From NCBI RefSeq assembly GCF_900114375.1, contig NZ_FOSV01000007.1, positions 1 through 64,000 of the forward strand: a stretch of 64,000 nucleotides of DNA, read 5' to 3'. The stretch is from Methylorubrum salsuginis. GTDB lineage: Bacteria > Pseudomonadota > Alphaproteobacteria > Rhizobiales > Beijerinckiaceae. Made by a program: the position numbers and the translations under genes. Under the pieces are notes generated by a model. The model was not told where the DNA came from. It searched no databases and worked only from the letters and a program-made list of their open reading frames with translations. This document shows, piece after piece, positions 23,657 through 30,879 of this stretch. How positions within the stretch are numbered: position 1 is the first letter of the stretch; every line of letters starts with the position of its first letter.

Positions 23657-24499
23657 TCAGTTGCGGACGGCAGGCGTCTCGACCGGAAGGCCGAGGCCGC
23701 GCCAGGCGACGTAGGTTTCGAGGGCGATGAACTCGTCGGAGAGCGGCTTGAACGGCGTGGCCCGCACGTCCTGCATGCAGCCTTCCATGCGCTCGTGCAG
23801 GGGCACGAGACGCTGGTCGCGCAGGCGGTAGACGGGAAAGCCGTTGCTCTGGCCCTGGCTGAGGAAGTCCGCGCGCAGATACTTGCCGTGGTTCGACTGG
23901 TGGCAACTCGCGCAGGCGAGGTCGAGTTGGCCGTTGCGCTGGTAGTAGAGCGCCTTGCCGCGCTCGAACCAGGGCGTCATCGGCCCGTCCACCTTCACGG
24001 CGACCGGCATCCCCCGGGACTGGTTGCGGAGGTAGGTCGTCATGGCGGTGAGTTCGGGCGAACCGAAGGCCCAGGGCTCGGCCTTCATCGCCCCCTTGCG
24101 GCAGAGGTCGATTCGCTGTTCGAGATTGACCGGCTTGCCGAGCTTCTCGTTCCACTTCGGATAGGCGGCCGCGACGCCCTTCATGGAGGCCGCCGCCTCG
24201 TTGTGGCAGCTCGCGCAGGACTTGCCCGCCGCCCCGTCAAGCTTCGACCAGAGTTCCTCGCCCTGCTCCACGGCGAGGAAGCCCGGATTGTTGAAGTCGT
24301 CGGCCTGCATGGCCTGCGTCTCCTTCGAGCGGAAATACAGTCCCGAGACGACCTGATCGAACGGAGAATCGGGGCTTTGCGGCTTGATGCCGTGTCCCTG
24401 CCAAGCCGGCCGCTCCGCGCCGTCCTGCGCCTGCGGCGCCACGGCGGAAGCCAGGATCACGGCGGCGGCCAGGGCCACGCGAAGGGGAACGGACGGCAT
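23657..24499 (-). CDS. soxA: SoxA, dihaem cytochrome c of the SoxAX complex
   Basis: The 280-residue protein has a signal peptide (residues 1-25, ending PQAQ). It has two CASCH haem motifs at residues 95-99 and 196-200, so it is the dihaem form. The active-site haem ligand is the cysteine near residue 241 in RMEGCMQDVRA, which carries a persulfide in known SoxAX. With SoxX it joins thiosulfate to the SoxY cysteine oxidatively. The start at 24499 fits the signal peptide. It sits between soxZ and soxB, with short gaps. Confidence 0.95.
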   Translation of the reverse strand: MPSVPLRVALAAAVILASAVAPQAQDGAERPAWQGHGIKPQSPDSPFDQVVSGLYFRSKETQAMQADDFNNPGFLAVEQGEELWSKLDGAAGKSCASCHNEAAASMKGVAAAYPKWNEKLGKPVNLEQRIDLCRKGAMKAEPWAFGSPELTAMTTYLRNQSRGMPVAVKVDGPMTPWFERGKALYYQRNGQLDLACASCHQSNHGKYLRADFLSQGQSNGFPVYRLRDQRLVPLHERMEGCMQDVRATPFKPLSDEFIALETYVAWRGLGLPVETPAVRN

Positions 24500-24557
24500 G
24501 GGGGGCTCCGACTCGGGCGTTGGCGGGCGCTGCGGGGCGGGAGGCCCCGGGCAAGCG

Positions 24558-24887
24558 TCACGAGACCTTGATCTGCTCCGTGGCCTGGATCTTGGAGCCA
24601 TCATCGTCGGTCCAAGTGAAGGTCAAAGTTCCCGACTCGGCGGGCTTGATCTTGAACTGGAAGTACGGGTTGGCCGATACGGCGCCTTCCATGTTGGCGC
24701 TGAAGATCATCTTTCCATTAAGGTCGCAGGTGAAGGTGTTCAGGATCTTGCGCGGGATGGTCTTGCCATCCTTGTCCTTGCGCTGACCCGATTCCATCGT
24801 GTGCGAGACGAGCGTCTTCACCTCGATGACGCCGCCTTTGGCGACGTCCTTCTTGTCCAGCTTGATCCGCGGTTTCACGTCGGCCAT
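24558..24887 (-). CDS. soxZ: SoxZ, subunit of the SoxYZ carrier
   Basis: A 109-residue cytosol-like sequence without its own signal peptide, containing RIKLDKKDVAKGGVIEVKTLVSH (core KGGVIEVKTLVSHTMESG), GKTIPRKILNTFTCDLNGK and ENPYFQFKIK-like SANPYFQFKIKPAESGTLTFTW. These are SoxZ hallmarks. SoxZ pairs with SoxY and presents the carrier arm to the other Sox proteins; it is exported together with SoxY, whose Tat signal serves both. It lies 42 bases downstream of soxY. Confidence 0.94.
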   Translation of the reverse strand: MADVKPRIKLDKKDVAKGGVIEVKTLVSHTMESGQRKDKDGKTIPRKILNTFTCDLNGKMIFSANMEGAVSANPYFQFKIKPAESGTLTFTWTDDDGSKIQATEQIKVS

Positions 24888-24929
24888 GTCGTCCTCCCGA
24901 TCTCGTGCTGTCTTTTATTCGTCCAGAGG

Positions 24930-25376
24930 TCAGCCGCCGCAGCCGCCGATGGTGACCTTCACCTGGCGGACGTCGCTGAAGACCGAGCCGTCGTTCATGC
25001 GGGCGATCGCGACGACGTTCTGGGTCTCGGCGAGGCGGATGCGCGTGTTGGCTTCGGCGACGCTCGACGGCGTGAAATGAAAGCTGATGACGCCGGGGTT
25101 CGGGTTGCCTTCGGCGACGATCATCACCTCCTCGACGAAGCTCTCCTCCGTCATCGGCACATCGACGCTCACCGTCATCGGCACGGTGTTGCCGTTCTCG
25201 GCGATCTCGGGGAGTTCGAGCCTGACCTTCCCCCTGACCGGCTCCTTGCCGCGGGTGAACGCCTTGATGGCCTCTTCGCTGTTGTTCTTGGCCGCGCGCG
25301 CCGGCCCGGCGCGCAGGGACAGCGTCGCGGCCACGACGGCGCCGGTGCCGAGGGCCAGGGCTTGGCGGCGGTTCAT
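24930..25376 (-). CDS. soxY: SoxY, sulfur carrier with GGCGG swinging arm
   Basis: The product of about 148 residues starts MNRRQALALGTGAVVAATLSL, a Tat leader whose core is NRRQALALG. The mature part has EEAIKAFTRGK, VDVPMTEESFVEEVMIVAEG and the exact C-terminal end VTIGGCGG, in which the cysteine carries all sulfur intermediates. An in-frame ATG at 25388 is also possible; 25376 is preferred because a GAGAG ribosome site sits before it. It follows soxX by 45 bases and is paired with soxZ. Confidence 0.95.
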   Translation of the reverse strand: MNRRQALALGTGAVVAATLSLRAGPARAAKNNSEEAIKAFTRGKEPVRGKVRLELPEIAENGNTVPMTVSVDVPMTEESFVEEVMIVAEGNPNPGVISFHFTPSSVAEANTRIRLAETQNVVAIARMNDGSVFSDVRQVKVTIGGCGG

Positions 25377-25421
25377 TGCGTCTCTCATCGGAAGCGGCTC
25401 CCGGGTCACGTCAGGGTTGGA

Positions 25422-25898
25422 TCACTTGAGGGTGGTGAGGTAGGCGACCACGTCCTCGACCTGCTGGGCGGTGAGGATCGGCTTGCCCTGGAATTCGGCA
25501 CGGACGCGGCTCAATCCGTCGATCCGGTAGAAGGCCGGCATCACCGTCGCCTCGCCGAAGACGTGCTTCGGATTGACCACGATCATGCGCAGGTGAGCCG
25601 CGCTCCAGCGGCCGGCGACGCCGTCGAGGGAGGGGCCGACCTCGCCGTGGAACGATTCCGTCTTCAGTGACGAGACCTGATGGCAGCCGAGACAATTGCC
25701 CTGACGGCGGTTCACCACGACCTTGGCGCCGGCGAGGGCATCGCCGGCCTTGTCGGTGAGGGGATCGGGAACGGCATCCGTCCCGTCGGCGGCGACGATC
25801 CGGAACGGCGCGAGACCGCCCGAACCCGTTTCCGCTCCGGCGGTCGTCGCCAGAGCGCAAGCTCCCGCGACCGCCAAGGCATGGATCTGCCTGCGCAT
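25422..25898 (-). CDS. soxX: SoxX, monohaem cytochrome c of SoxAX
   Basis: This 158-residue protein has a signal peptide (residues 1-22), a haem c motif CLGCH at residues 69-73, the SoxX stretch VGPSLDGVAGRW, and the likely methionine ligand in ATVMPAFYR. The C-terminus has LTAQQVEDVVAYLTTL. It is the first gene of the soxXYZABCD transcript. The 169-base gap upstream, before soxW, contains an AT-rich promoter-like stretch with a possible ArsR half-palindrome. Confidence 0.93.
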   Translation of the reverse strand: MRRQIHALAVAGACALATTAGAETGSGGLAPFRIVAADGTDAVPDPLTDKAGDALAGAKVVVNRRQGNCLGCHQVSSLKTESFHGEVGPSLDGVAGRWSAAHLRMIVVNPKHVFGEATVMPAFYRIDGLSRVRAEFQGKPILTAQQVEDVVAYLTTLK

Positions 25899-25978
25899 CT
25901 GGCGTTTCCTCGGTGTACCGTCTGGAGCGGCTTGCGCGGTCGGTCCCGACCGCTCGCTGCGTCGCCGGGCCTCAACCC

Positions 25979-25994
25979 ATCGACATATGCGAAT
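25979..25994. promoter_or_regulatory. ATTC-N8-CGAT half-palindrome before soxX
   Basis: On the reverse strand ATTC, eight bases and CGAT lie about 80-95 bases before the soxX start, in an AT-rich patch. ATTCGCAT within it recurs at 26758-26765 in front of soxS. Sites with the same ATTC-N8-xxAT spacing occur at 26687-26702 and 26758-26773 and, fully palindromic, at 21931-21946. They may be operators for the SqrR-type regulator at 27224. Confidence 0.4.
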
Positions 25995-26067
25995 TATTGC
26001 AAGTTTGACCGGGACGCCGTCCGAGTCAAGAAAAAAACTTCTACGTCGCGATCCGCCGACGATAAAG

Positions 26068-26664
26068 CTATTCGCCGCCTCGGGGTGCCGGACGGTCGAG
26101 ATAGGTTTCGAGATCGGTGCCGGCATAGGCGCGCTCGGCCACGAAGGCGAAGGTGCGCCGGAACTCCTCGGGCGGTACATAGCCCTTCATGCGCAGGACC
26201 TCCCGCTCCGCCGGAGGCTTGCCGGCGAGGGTCTCTGCCGTCTCTCCGAAGAACTGCACCATCGGGGTCGAGTAGACGCCGTACTTTGCGGCGAAGCTCT
26301 TCTCGGACAGGCGCTCGCCATCGAAATCCGTGACCTCGCGGGCTCCGATGATGTTGAGCTGGAGGATATCGAAGTTTTTTCGGATGTATTGGCTGACGGC
26401 GGCGTCAGCGAAGTTCACTTGGTGCAGCCGCTTGCAGAACGGGCAGCCGCGCAGCTCCCACAGGATTGCGAGGCGCCGGCCGTGCGCGCCGGCAGCGCGC
26501 AGGTCGTCGGCGAGGTCGAGGAAGCTCTCGAGGAACCAGGGCTGATGATAGAGGCCGTCGTCACCGAGGACGGCCTGGGCCCGAGCCGGGCGGGCAAGGG
26601 GGCCTGACACCAGTCCCGCGACGCCGCCACTCAGCAACCGGCGTCGCGTCAGCATGATCGCCAT
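26068..26664 (-). CDS. soxW: SoxW-like secreted thioredoxin
   Basis: The 198-residue protein has a twin-arginine-type leader (LTRRRLLSGGVAGLVSG) and a thioredoxin fold with the active site ELRGCPFCKRLH (cysteines 74 and 77). FDILQLNIIGAREVTDFDG and YGVYSTPMVQFFG, containing the cis-proline, are typical of SoxW. SoxW is a periplasmic thiol reductant of sox clusters, fed by SoxV/CcdA. It lies upstream of soxX on the same strand but 169 bases away, so it may have its own transcript start. It is divergent from soxS. Confidence 0.85.
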   Translation of the reverse strand: MAIMLTRRRLLSGGVAGLVSGPLARPARAQAVLGDDGLYHQPWFLESFLDLADDLRAAGAHGRRLAILWELRGCPFCKRLHQVNFADAAVSQYIRKNFDILQLNIIGAREVTDFDGERLSEKSFAAKYGVYSTPMVQFFGETAETLAGKPPAEREVLRMKGYVPPEEFRRTFAFVAERAYAGTDLETYLDRPAPRGGE

Positions 26665-26686
26665 CGTGGCAGCCCTCCCGGCCGAT

Positions 26687-26702
26687 ATTCGATTTTATGC
26701 AT
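26687..26702. promoter_or_regulatory. ATTC-N8-GCAT half-palindrome before soxW
   Basis: ATTC, eight AT-rich bases and GCAT lie 23-38 bases upstream of the soxW start codon in the soxW-soxS divergent gap. The arrangement copies the ATTC-N8-xxAT pattern of three other sites in the sox region. Confidence 0.35.
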
Positions 26703-26757
26703 GTGTAGGAGAAGCCGACGAGGCGGGCAACGGCGATAGGAGAGCCACTCGAAACAC

Positions 26758-26773
26758 ATTCGCATTTTGCTAT
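26758..26773. promoter_or_regulatory. ATTC-N8-CTAT half-palindrome before soxS
   Basis: ATTCGCAT followed by an AT-rich run ending CTATATAG lies about 40-55 bases before soxS and overlaps a plausible -10 element (TATATAG). It shares the 8-mer ATTCGCAT with the soxX upstream region. Repression by an ArsR protein bound here would block the promoter (inference). Confidence 0.4.
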
Positions 26774-26811
26774 ATAGTGGACGGCCGACAGCGCTTGAGC
26801 GAGGACGCGTG

Positions 26812-27177
26812 ATGCGGGCGACGCGCCGATCGGTGATGGTCTTGACAGGCGGCTTCCTTTTCATTGCCTCGAACGCGATGGCGGCCGAACTCGTGCTCTT
26901 CGAACTGGCGAGTTGCCCGTGGTGCACGATCTGGAACCGCACGATCGGGCCGATCTATCCGAAGTCGGAGGTAGGGCGGCGCGCGCCGTTGCGGCGCGTC
27001 GCGCTCGGCGACGGCATTCCCGCCGGACTCACGCTGAAGGGCCCGATCCGCTACACACCGACCTTCGTCCTCGTCGAGGAGGGCCGCGAAGTCGACCGGA
27101 TCGAGGGCTATTCGGGAGAGGATTTCTTCTGGGCCCGGATCGAAGCTCTGGTCGGCCGGCGGCCGCCTTCGCCTTGA
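26812..27177 (+). CDS. soxS: SoxS-like secreted thiol-disulfide protein
   Basis: This 121-residue protein has a signal peptide (residues 1-24, ending AMAA) and the active site ELASCPWCTIWNR with cysteines 35 and 38, followed by IGPIYPKSEVG and the cis-proline element RYTPTFVLVEEG. This is the SoxS pattern. SoxS reactivates the SoxYZ carrier by reducing its cysteine. The ATG at 26812 is chosen over an upstream start because it begins the signal peptide. It is followed by the ArsR sensor gene after 46 bases. Confidence 0.85.
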   Translation: MRATRRSVMVLTGGFLFIASNAMAAELVLFELASCPWCTIWNRTIGPIYPKSEVGRRAPLRRVALGDGIPAGLTLKGPIRYTPTFVLVEEGREVDRIEGYSGEDFFWARIEALVGRRPPSP

Positions 27178-27223
27178 CCGGGCATGAGAGTTGCCCGAGG
27201 CCCATGTTTGAGAGGATGCGAAA

Positions 27224-27577
27224 ATGCCGCTTCAGGCGGAAACGGTGACGACCGGCCCGGAGCCGGGCACGCTCGACCTCGATCTGCTGCTCGCCAATGC
27301 CCGCGACGCGAGCGAGCTGCTGAAGGCGCTCGCCCACGAAGCCCGGCTCGTGATCCTCTGCCTGTTGGTCGAGGGCGAGCGGTCCGTTTCGGAGTTGGAG
27401 CAGTTGCTGAACCTGCGCCAGCCGGCGGTTTCGCAGCAGCTCGCCCGCCTGCGCGCCGACGATCTCGTGGAGGCGCGCCGGGATGGGAAGAACATCTACT
27501 ACGCCCTCGCCCGGCCCGAGGTCCGCGAGATCATCGCGGCCCTGCACCGCGCCTTCTGCGACGCGCGGAGTCGTTGA
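27224..27577 (+). CDS. ArsR-family persulfide sensor (SqrR/BigR/SoxR-like)
   Basis: The 117-residue winged-helix repressor contains ELLKALAHEARLVILCLL and LNLRQPAVSQQLARLRADDLV. It has exactly two cysteines, Cys46 in LVILCLLVEGERS and Cys112 in HRAFCDAR. This pair sits where SqrR and BigR have their dithiol, which forms a tetrasulfide bridge with persulfides. It should therefore derepress sulfur genes when sulfide or thiosulfate is present. It follows soxS, in the position of soxR in Paracoccus-type clusters. Candidate operators lie around soxS, soxW, soxX and soxC. Confidence 0.9.
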   Translation: MPLQAETVTTGPEPGTLDLDLLLANARDASELLKALAHEARLVILCLLVEGERSVSELEQLLNLRQPAVSQQLARLRADDLVEARRDGKNIYYALARPEVREIIAALHRAFCDARSR

Positions 27578-27590
27578 GCGGCGCGTCCGT

Positions 27591-28649
27591 TCAGGCGTGC
27601 CGGTCGACGAGGTAGTACAGGCCTGCGCGCGCGCCAACGAGGATCGAGGCGAGGGCGAGCATCGAGCCGACCGACAGCGTCGAGAGTCCGCTCAGGCCCT
27701 GGCCGATGGTGCAGCCCAGGGCCGTCACACCCCCGGTCCCCATGAGGAACGCTCCGAGGACGTGGCGCCCGACCTCGCGCGCATCATCGGGGGCTTCCCA
27801 GCGGAACTCGCCCGAGCCGCGCGCCGCGGCGAAGGCCCCCAGGATCACCCCAAGGACGGACCCGACTCCGAAATCGACCTTCGTTCCGCTGGCGAGCATC
27901 GCGTAGAGGAGCGTGTCCCCGACGGGACGGGCGAAGCTGAAGGACACGAGCGTGCGCGGCTCGAACGCATCGTCGCCGACGATGCCGTTGACCCACCAGC
28001 CGCCGACGATGACGCTCCCGACGACGAGTGCGCCGAAGAGGAGCCGGCGGGTCGCACGGAAGTCGCGTCCGGCGAGGGCCACGCAGGCGAGAGCCAGGGA
28101 CGCCACCACCGCAAGACCCAGCAAGCCATGCCGCGTCCGGTCGAGCCCGAGGAGGACGCCGAGCCGCTGCGCCCCGGCTCCGTCGAGGTCGAGACTCAAC
28201 GGCTCGGTCGCCGGTACGCGCAGGAGACCCGTCAGGCCTCCGATGGCCATGGAGGCGGACAGGCCCAGCACCAGCAGCACGAGGAAAGCGCGCAGATCCC
28301 CGCCGCCGAGACGCAGCAGCGCCCCAAAACCGCAGGTTCCGACGAGCGCCATCCCGAACCCGAACATGACGCCGCCGACGATCAAGCCCCCCCATTCGAG
28401 GCGGGAGCCGGCATAAAGCGAACGGGCGAGATCGAGTTCGGCGAACGCCTCCAACAGATGCGCGCCCAGGATCGCCACGCCCGTGGCGAGCATCCAAGCG
28501 CGCGCCCGGCGCATGTCGCGGGCGTAGACGGCATCCTCGACGGCGCCGAGGGTGCAGAACCGCCCGCGTCGAGCGACGAGACCGAGCAAGGCTCCCAGAA
28601 CGAGGCCGAAAGCCGCGCGGAGGAGATGCGCCGGCAGAAACTCCAACAT
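27591..28649 (-). CDS. SoxT-like YeeE/YedE family sulfur transporter
   Basis: This 352-residue membrane protein is a full-length YeeE/YedE protein with two related halves: RGRFCTLGAVEDAVYARD and VGTCGFGALLRLGGGDLR in the first, and FLMGTGGVTALGCTIGQGLSGLS-like elements (core ALGCTIGQGLSG) in the second. These cysteine-containing loops carry the thiosulfate relay in TsuA-type transporters. The product is probably SoxT, importing a sulfur species or signalling it to the ArsR regulator, whose gene ends 14 bases away on the opposite strand. The start at 28649 removes a polar upstream extension. Confidence 0.85.
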   Translation of the reverse strand: MLEFLPAHLLRAAFGLVLGALLGLVARRGRFCTLGAVEDAVYARDMRRARAWMLATGVAILGAHLLEAFAELDLARSLYAGSRLEWGGLIVGGVMFGFGMALVGTCGFGALLRLGGGDLRAFLVLLVLGLSASMAIGGLTGLLRVPATEPLSLDLDGAGAQRLGVLLGLDRTRHGLLGLAVVASLALACVALAGRDFRATRRLLFGALVVGSVIVGGWWVNGIVGDDAFEPRTLVSFSFARPVGDTLLYAMLASGTKVDFGVGSVLGVILGAFAAARGSGEFRWEAPDDAREVGRHVLGAFLMGTGGVTALGCTIGQGLSGLSTLSVGSMLALASILVGARAGLYYLVDRHA

Positions 28650-28683
28650 CACGCCCGGTTCGTCCCCTATCCGCGATCCGGGG

Positions 28684-29568
28684 TCAAACGGCGGCCTCGG
28701 CGCCACCGTTGAGTTTCACCGGGATCGTCAGGTACCGTACGCCGTTGGCCTCCGCCGGTGGAAATTTGCCGGCGCGGATGTTCACCTGGATCGAGGGCAG
28801 GAGCAGGCGCGGGGCGGCAAGCGTGGCGTCGCGGGCCGTGCGCATCGCCGCGAACGCATCCTCGCTCACCCCTTCCTTCACATGGACGTTGCTTCGGCGC
28901 TGCTCGGCGACCGTCGTCTCCCAGGCATAGGTATCCCGCCCCGGCGCCTTGTAGTCGTGGCACAGGTACAGCCGCGTCTCGGGCGGCAAGGCCAGAAGAC
29001 GGCGGATCGAGCGGTAGAGCGCGTGCACGTCCCCGCCTGGGAAATCGGCCCGGGCCGTGCCGAAATCGGGCATGAACAGCGTGTCGCCGACGAAGACGTG
29101 ATTGCCGATGCGGTAGCAGATGTCGGCCGGCGTATGGCCGGGTGTGTAGAGAACGGAGACGGTGAGGTCGCCGATCCCGAACGTCTCGCCATCCGTGAAC
29201 AGATGGTCGAAATCGCTGCCATCGGTCCTCAGGTCGGTGGCATTGAAGACTGGCCGGAAGATCTTCTGGACCTCGCGGATATGCTCGCCGATGCCGATTC
29301 GCGCGCCGGTCTTCGCCTTGACGTAGGGCGAGCCGGACAGGTGGTCGGCATGGGCGTGGGTCTCCAGCGTCCAGATCACGCGATAGCCTTCCTCGGTCGC
29401 GACCTTCAGCATCGCCTCGACCGAGCGTGTGTCGACGCTGCCGCCGTTGTGGTCGTAGTCGAGGACCGGATCGATGAAGGCCGCCGCCTTCGTCACGGGA
29501 TCGGCCACGATGTAGCTCACGGTGTTGGTGGGCTCGTCGAAGAAGGCGCGGATGATCAGTTCGGACAT
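28684..29568 (-). CDS. Persulfide dioxygenase-like MBL protein (ETHE1/Blh type)
   Basis: The 294-residue cytosolic MBL protein has DPVLDYDHNGGSVDT, the metal motif THAHADHLSG (histidines 71, 73 and 76 with Asp75), YTPGHTPADICYRIG, FVGDTLFMPDFGTARADFPGG (core GDTLFMPDFGTA) and LCHDY. These are signatures of iron-dependent persulfide dioxygenases that oxidise glutathione persulfide to sulfite. It lies in one operon with a DUF2892 protein and a TauE exporter, close to a sulfide:quinone reductase, forming a complete sulfide-to-sulfite route. A second such protein is at 36915. Confidence 0.9.
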   Translation of the reverse strand: MSELIIRAFFDEPTNTVSYIVADPVTKAAAFIDPVLDYDHNGGSVDTRSVEAMLKVATEEGYRVIWTLETHAHADHLSGSPYVKAKTGARIGIGEHIREVQKIFRPVFNATDLRTDGSDFDHLFTDGETFGIGDLTVSVLYTPGHTPADICYRIGNHVFVGDTLFMPDFGTARADFPGGDVHALYRSIRRLLALPPETRLYLCHDYKAPGRDTYAWETTVAEQRRSNVHVKEGVSEDAFAAMRTARDATLAAPRLLLPSIQVNIRAGKFPPAEANGVRYLTIPVKLNGGAEAAV

Positions 29569-29603
29569 GGATTGTCTCCTGTCGGTGAAAGGCTTGCCGT
29601 GGT

Positions 29604-29816
29604 TCAGGCGCCGGAAATCCTGCGGCGGCAGGTGTTGAGGCCGAGGATCGTGTATGCGGGGCAGGAGCCGACCAACGCGGTCAGCGCGAGCACCACGCCG
29701 ATGCCGACGGCGACGTAAGCCCAGATATCGGTGAGCATCGTCAGGCCCAGCCCGGCGACGATGAAGCCGCCGACGAGGCGCAGCATGCGGTCGGCCCTCC
29801 CCACGTTGGTGGTCAT
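29604..29816 (-). CDS. DUF2892 small membrane protein (YgaP C-terminal type)
   Basis: This 70-residue protein has the DUF2892 pattern: NVGRADRMLRLVGGFIVAGLGL, a second helix and the closing LVGSCPAYTILGLNT with one cysteine. In YgaP the same domain anchors a rhodanese in the membrane and is thought to help move thiocyanate or sulfur species. Here it stands alone, 73 bases upstream of the TauE exporter stop-to-start interval and 35 bases before the dioxygenase, all on one strand. Confidence 0.85.
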   Translation of the reverse strand: MTTNVGRADRMLRLVGGFIVAGLGLTMLTDIWAYVAVGIGVVLALTALVGSCPAYTILGLNTCRRRISGA

Positions 29817-29889
29817 GATCGCACTCCGAAACGGTGCCGGAGATGATTGACGAAGCGGGCGAGGCACCGAGCGCCCGCCTCGGTGAAGG

Positions 29890-30675
29890 TCAGGACGTCG
29901 CGGCGAACGCACCGGCGTTGCGGTAGAGCATGTAGCCGGCGACCACGAAGATCACGGCGGCGAACACCGTGTTGAGCACGCCCTTGTAGCCGGCGAGGCG
30001 GTTTGCGAGCCGCATGCCGAGGAAGCCGCCGAGGATACCGCCGGCGATGAACTCCCCCGCCACCACCCAATCGACCATGCCGGAAAGGGCATAGTTCAAC
30101 GCAGTGGCGAGACCGAAGGCGCCGACCGCAAGCAGCGAGGTGCCAACGGCCGTGATCAGCGGCATGCCGGTCGCGAAGACGAGACCGGGCACGATCAGGA
30201 AGCCGCCGCCGATCCCGAAAAAGCCGGACAGCACTCCGACCGAAAAGGCCACGGCAACGACCCTTCCGCTCGGCACCGGGCCGCAACCGACCGGTTCAGC
30301 CGGGCCGGGGTGGTTCCGTCGCCCGCGCAGCATGTGGACCCCAACGACGATCATCAGAAGGGCGAACAAGAACAGCAGGCGCTGTCCATCCACCGCCTTG
30401 CCAAGACTGGAGCCGGCCAAGGCACCGATGATCCCCACGAGGGCGAAGACGGCGGCACAGCGCCAGCGCACGTTACCGGCCCGCGCGTGACCGGCCAGCG
30501 TCATGAAGGCGTTGGCGGCCACGGCGAGCGCTCCCGTCCCGATGGCGAGATGCGGCTGGGCGAGGCCGACCGCGTAGAGCAGCAGCGGGGTCGCCAGGAT
30601 CGAGCCGCCGCCCCCGATCAGGCCGAGGGTAAAGCCGACACCGGTGCCCGACAGAACGGCCGGAAGTGCGCTCAT
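29890..30675 (-). CDS. TauE/SafE family sulfite/sulfoacetate exporter
   Basis: The 261-residue membrane protein has about eight helices and the TauE/SafE glycine-rich repeats GLIGGGGSILATPLLLY near the start and GFFGIGGGFLIVPGLVF in the middle, plus LAIGTGALAVAANA. The family exports sulfite, sulfoacetate or related anions. Placed beside the persulfide dioxygenase, which yields sulfite in the cytosol, export of sulfite to periplasmic SorAB is a reasonable role. The ATG at 30675 (MSALPAV) is one of two adjacent starts. An inverted repeat lies about 70-100 bases upstream. Confidence 0.88.
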   Translation of the reverse strand: MSALPAVLSGTGVGFTLGLIGGGGSILATPLLLYAVGLAQPHLAIGTGALAVAANAFMTLAGHARAGNVRWRCAAVFALVGIIGALAGSSLGKAVDGQRLLFLFALLMIVVGVHMLRGRRNHPGPAEPVGCGPVPSGRVVAVAFSVGVLSGFFGIGGGFLIVPGLVFATGMPLITAVGTSLLAVGAFGLATALNYALSGMVDWVVAGEFIAGGILGGFLGMRLANRLAGYKGVLNTVFAAVIFVVAGYMLYRNAGAFAATS

Positions 30676-30746
30676 CGGCAATGGTTCTCCAAGCGCCGCG
30701 GTGGAAGCGTCTCCGAGCCTCGGCCGTCACGATGCGGACGGCGATC

Positions 30747-30774
30747 TTTCGATTCATAAACCAGTGAATTGAAA
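30747..30774. promoter_or_regulatory. 28-bp imperfect palindrome in the TauE/SQR divergent promoter
   Basis: TTTCGATTCA (30747-30756) and TGAATTGAAA (30765-30774) are complementary with one mismatch, around an 8-base spacer. It lies in the 204-base gap between the TauE/SafE gene and the sulfide:quinone reductase. Its ATTCA/TGAAT core recurs in the site at 30842-30866, so two copies of one operator are likely. Confidence 0.6.
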
Positions 30775-30841
30775 GCGGCGCCGATGGTCTTACTGTGCGG
30801 TGACTTGCGTGGCGTGTCAATCTGTGTTTTCATATTTTCGT

Positions 30842-30866
30842 AATTCACATCATGTAAACGTGAATT
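30842..30866. promoter_or_regulatory. Palindrome directly before the SQR gene
   Basis: AATTCAC (30842-30848) and GTGAATT (30860-30866) are perfect 7-bp arms with an 11-base spacer, ending 13 bases before the SQR ATG. Repressor bound here would block translation-proximal transcription. The ATTCA half-site is shared with the palindrome at 30747-30774. Confidence 0.6.
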
Positions 30867-30879
30867 GAGGATCCTTCCT

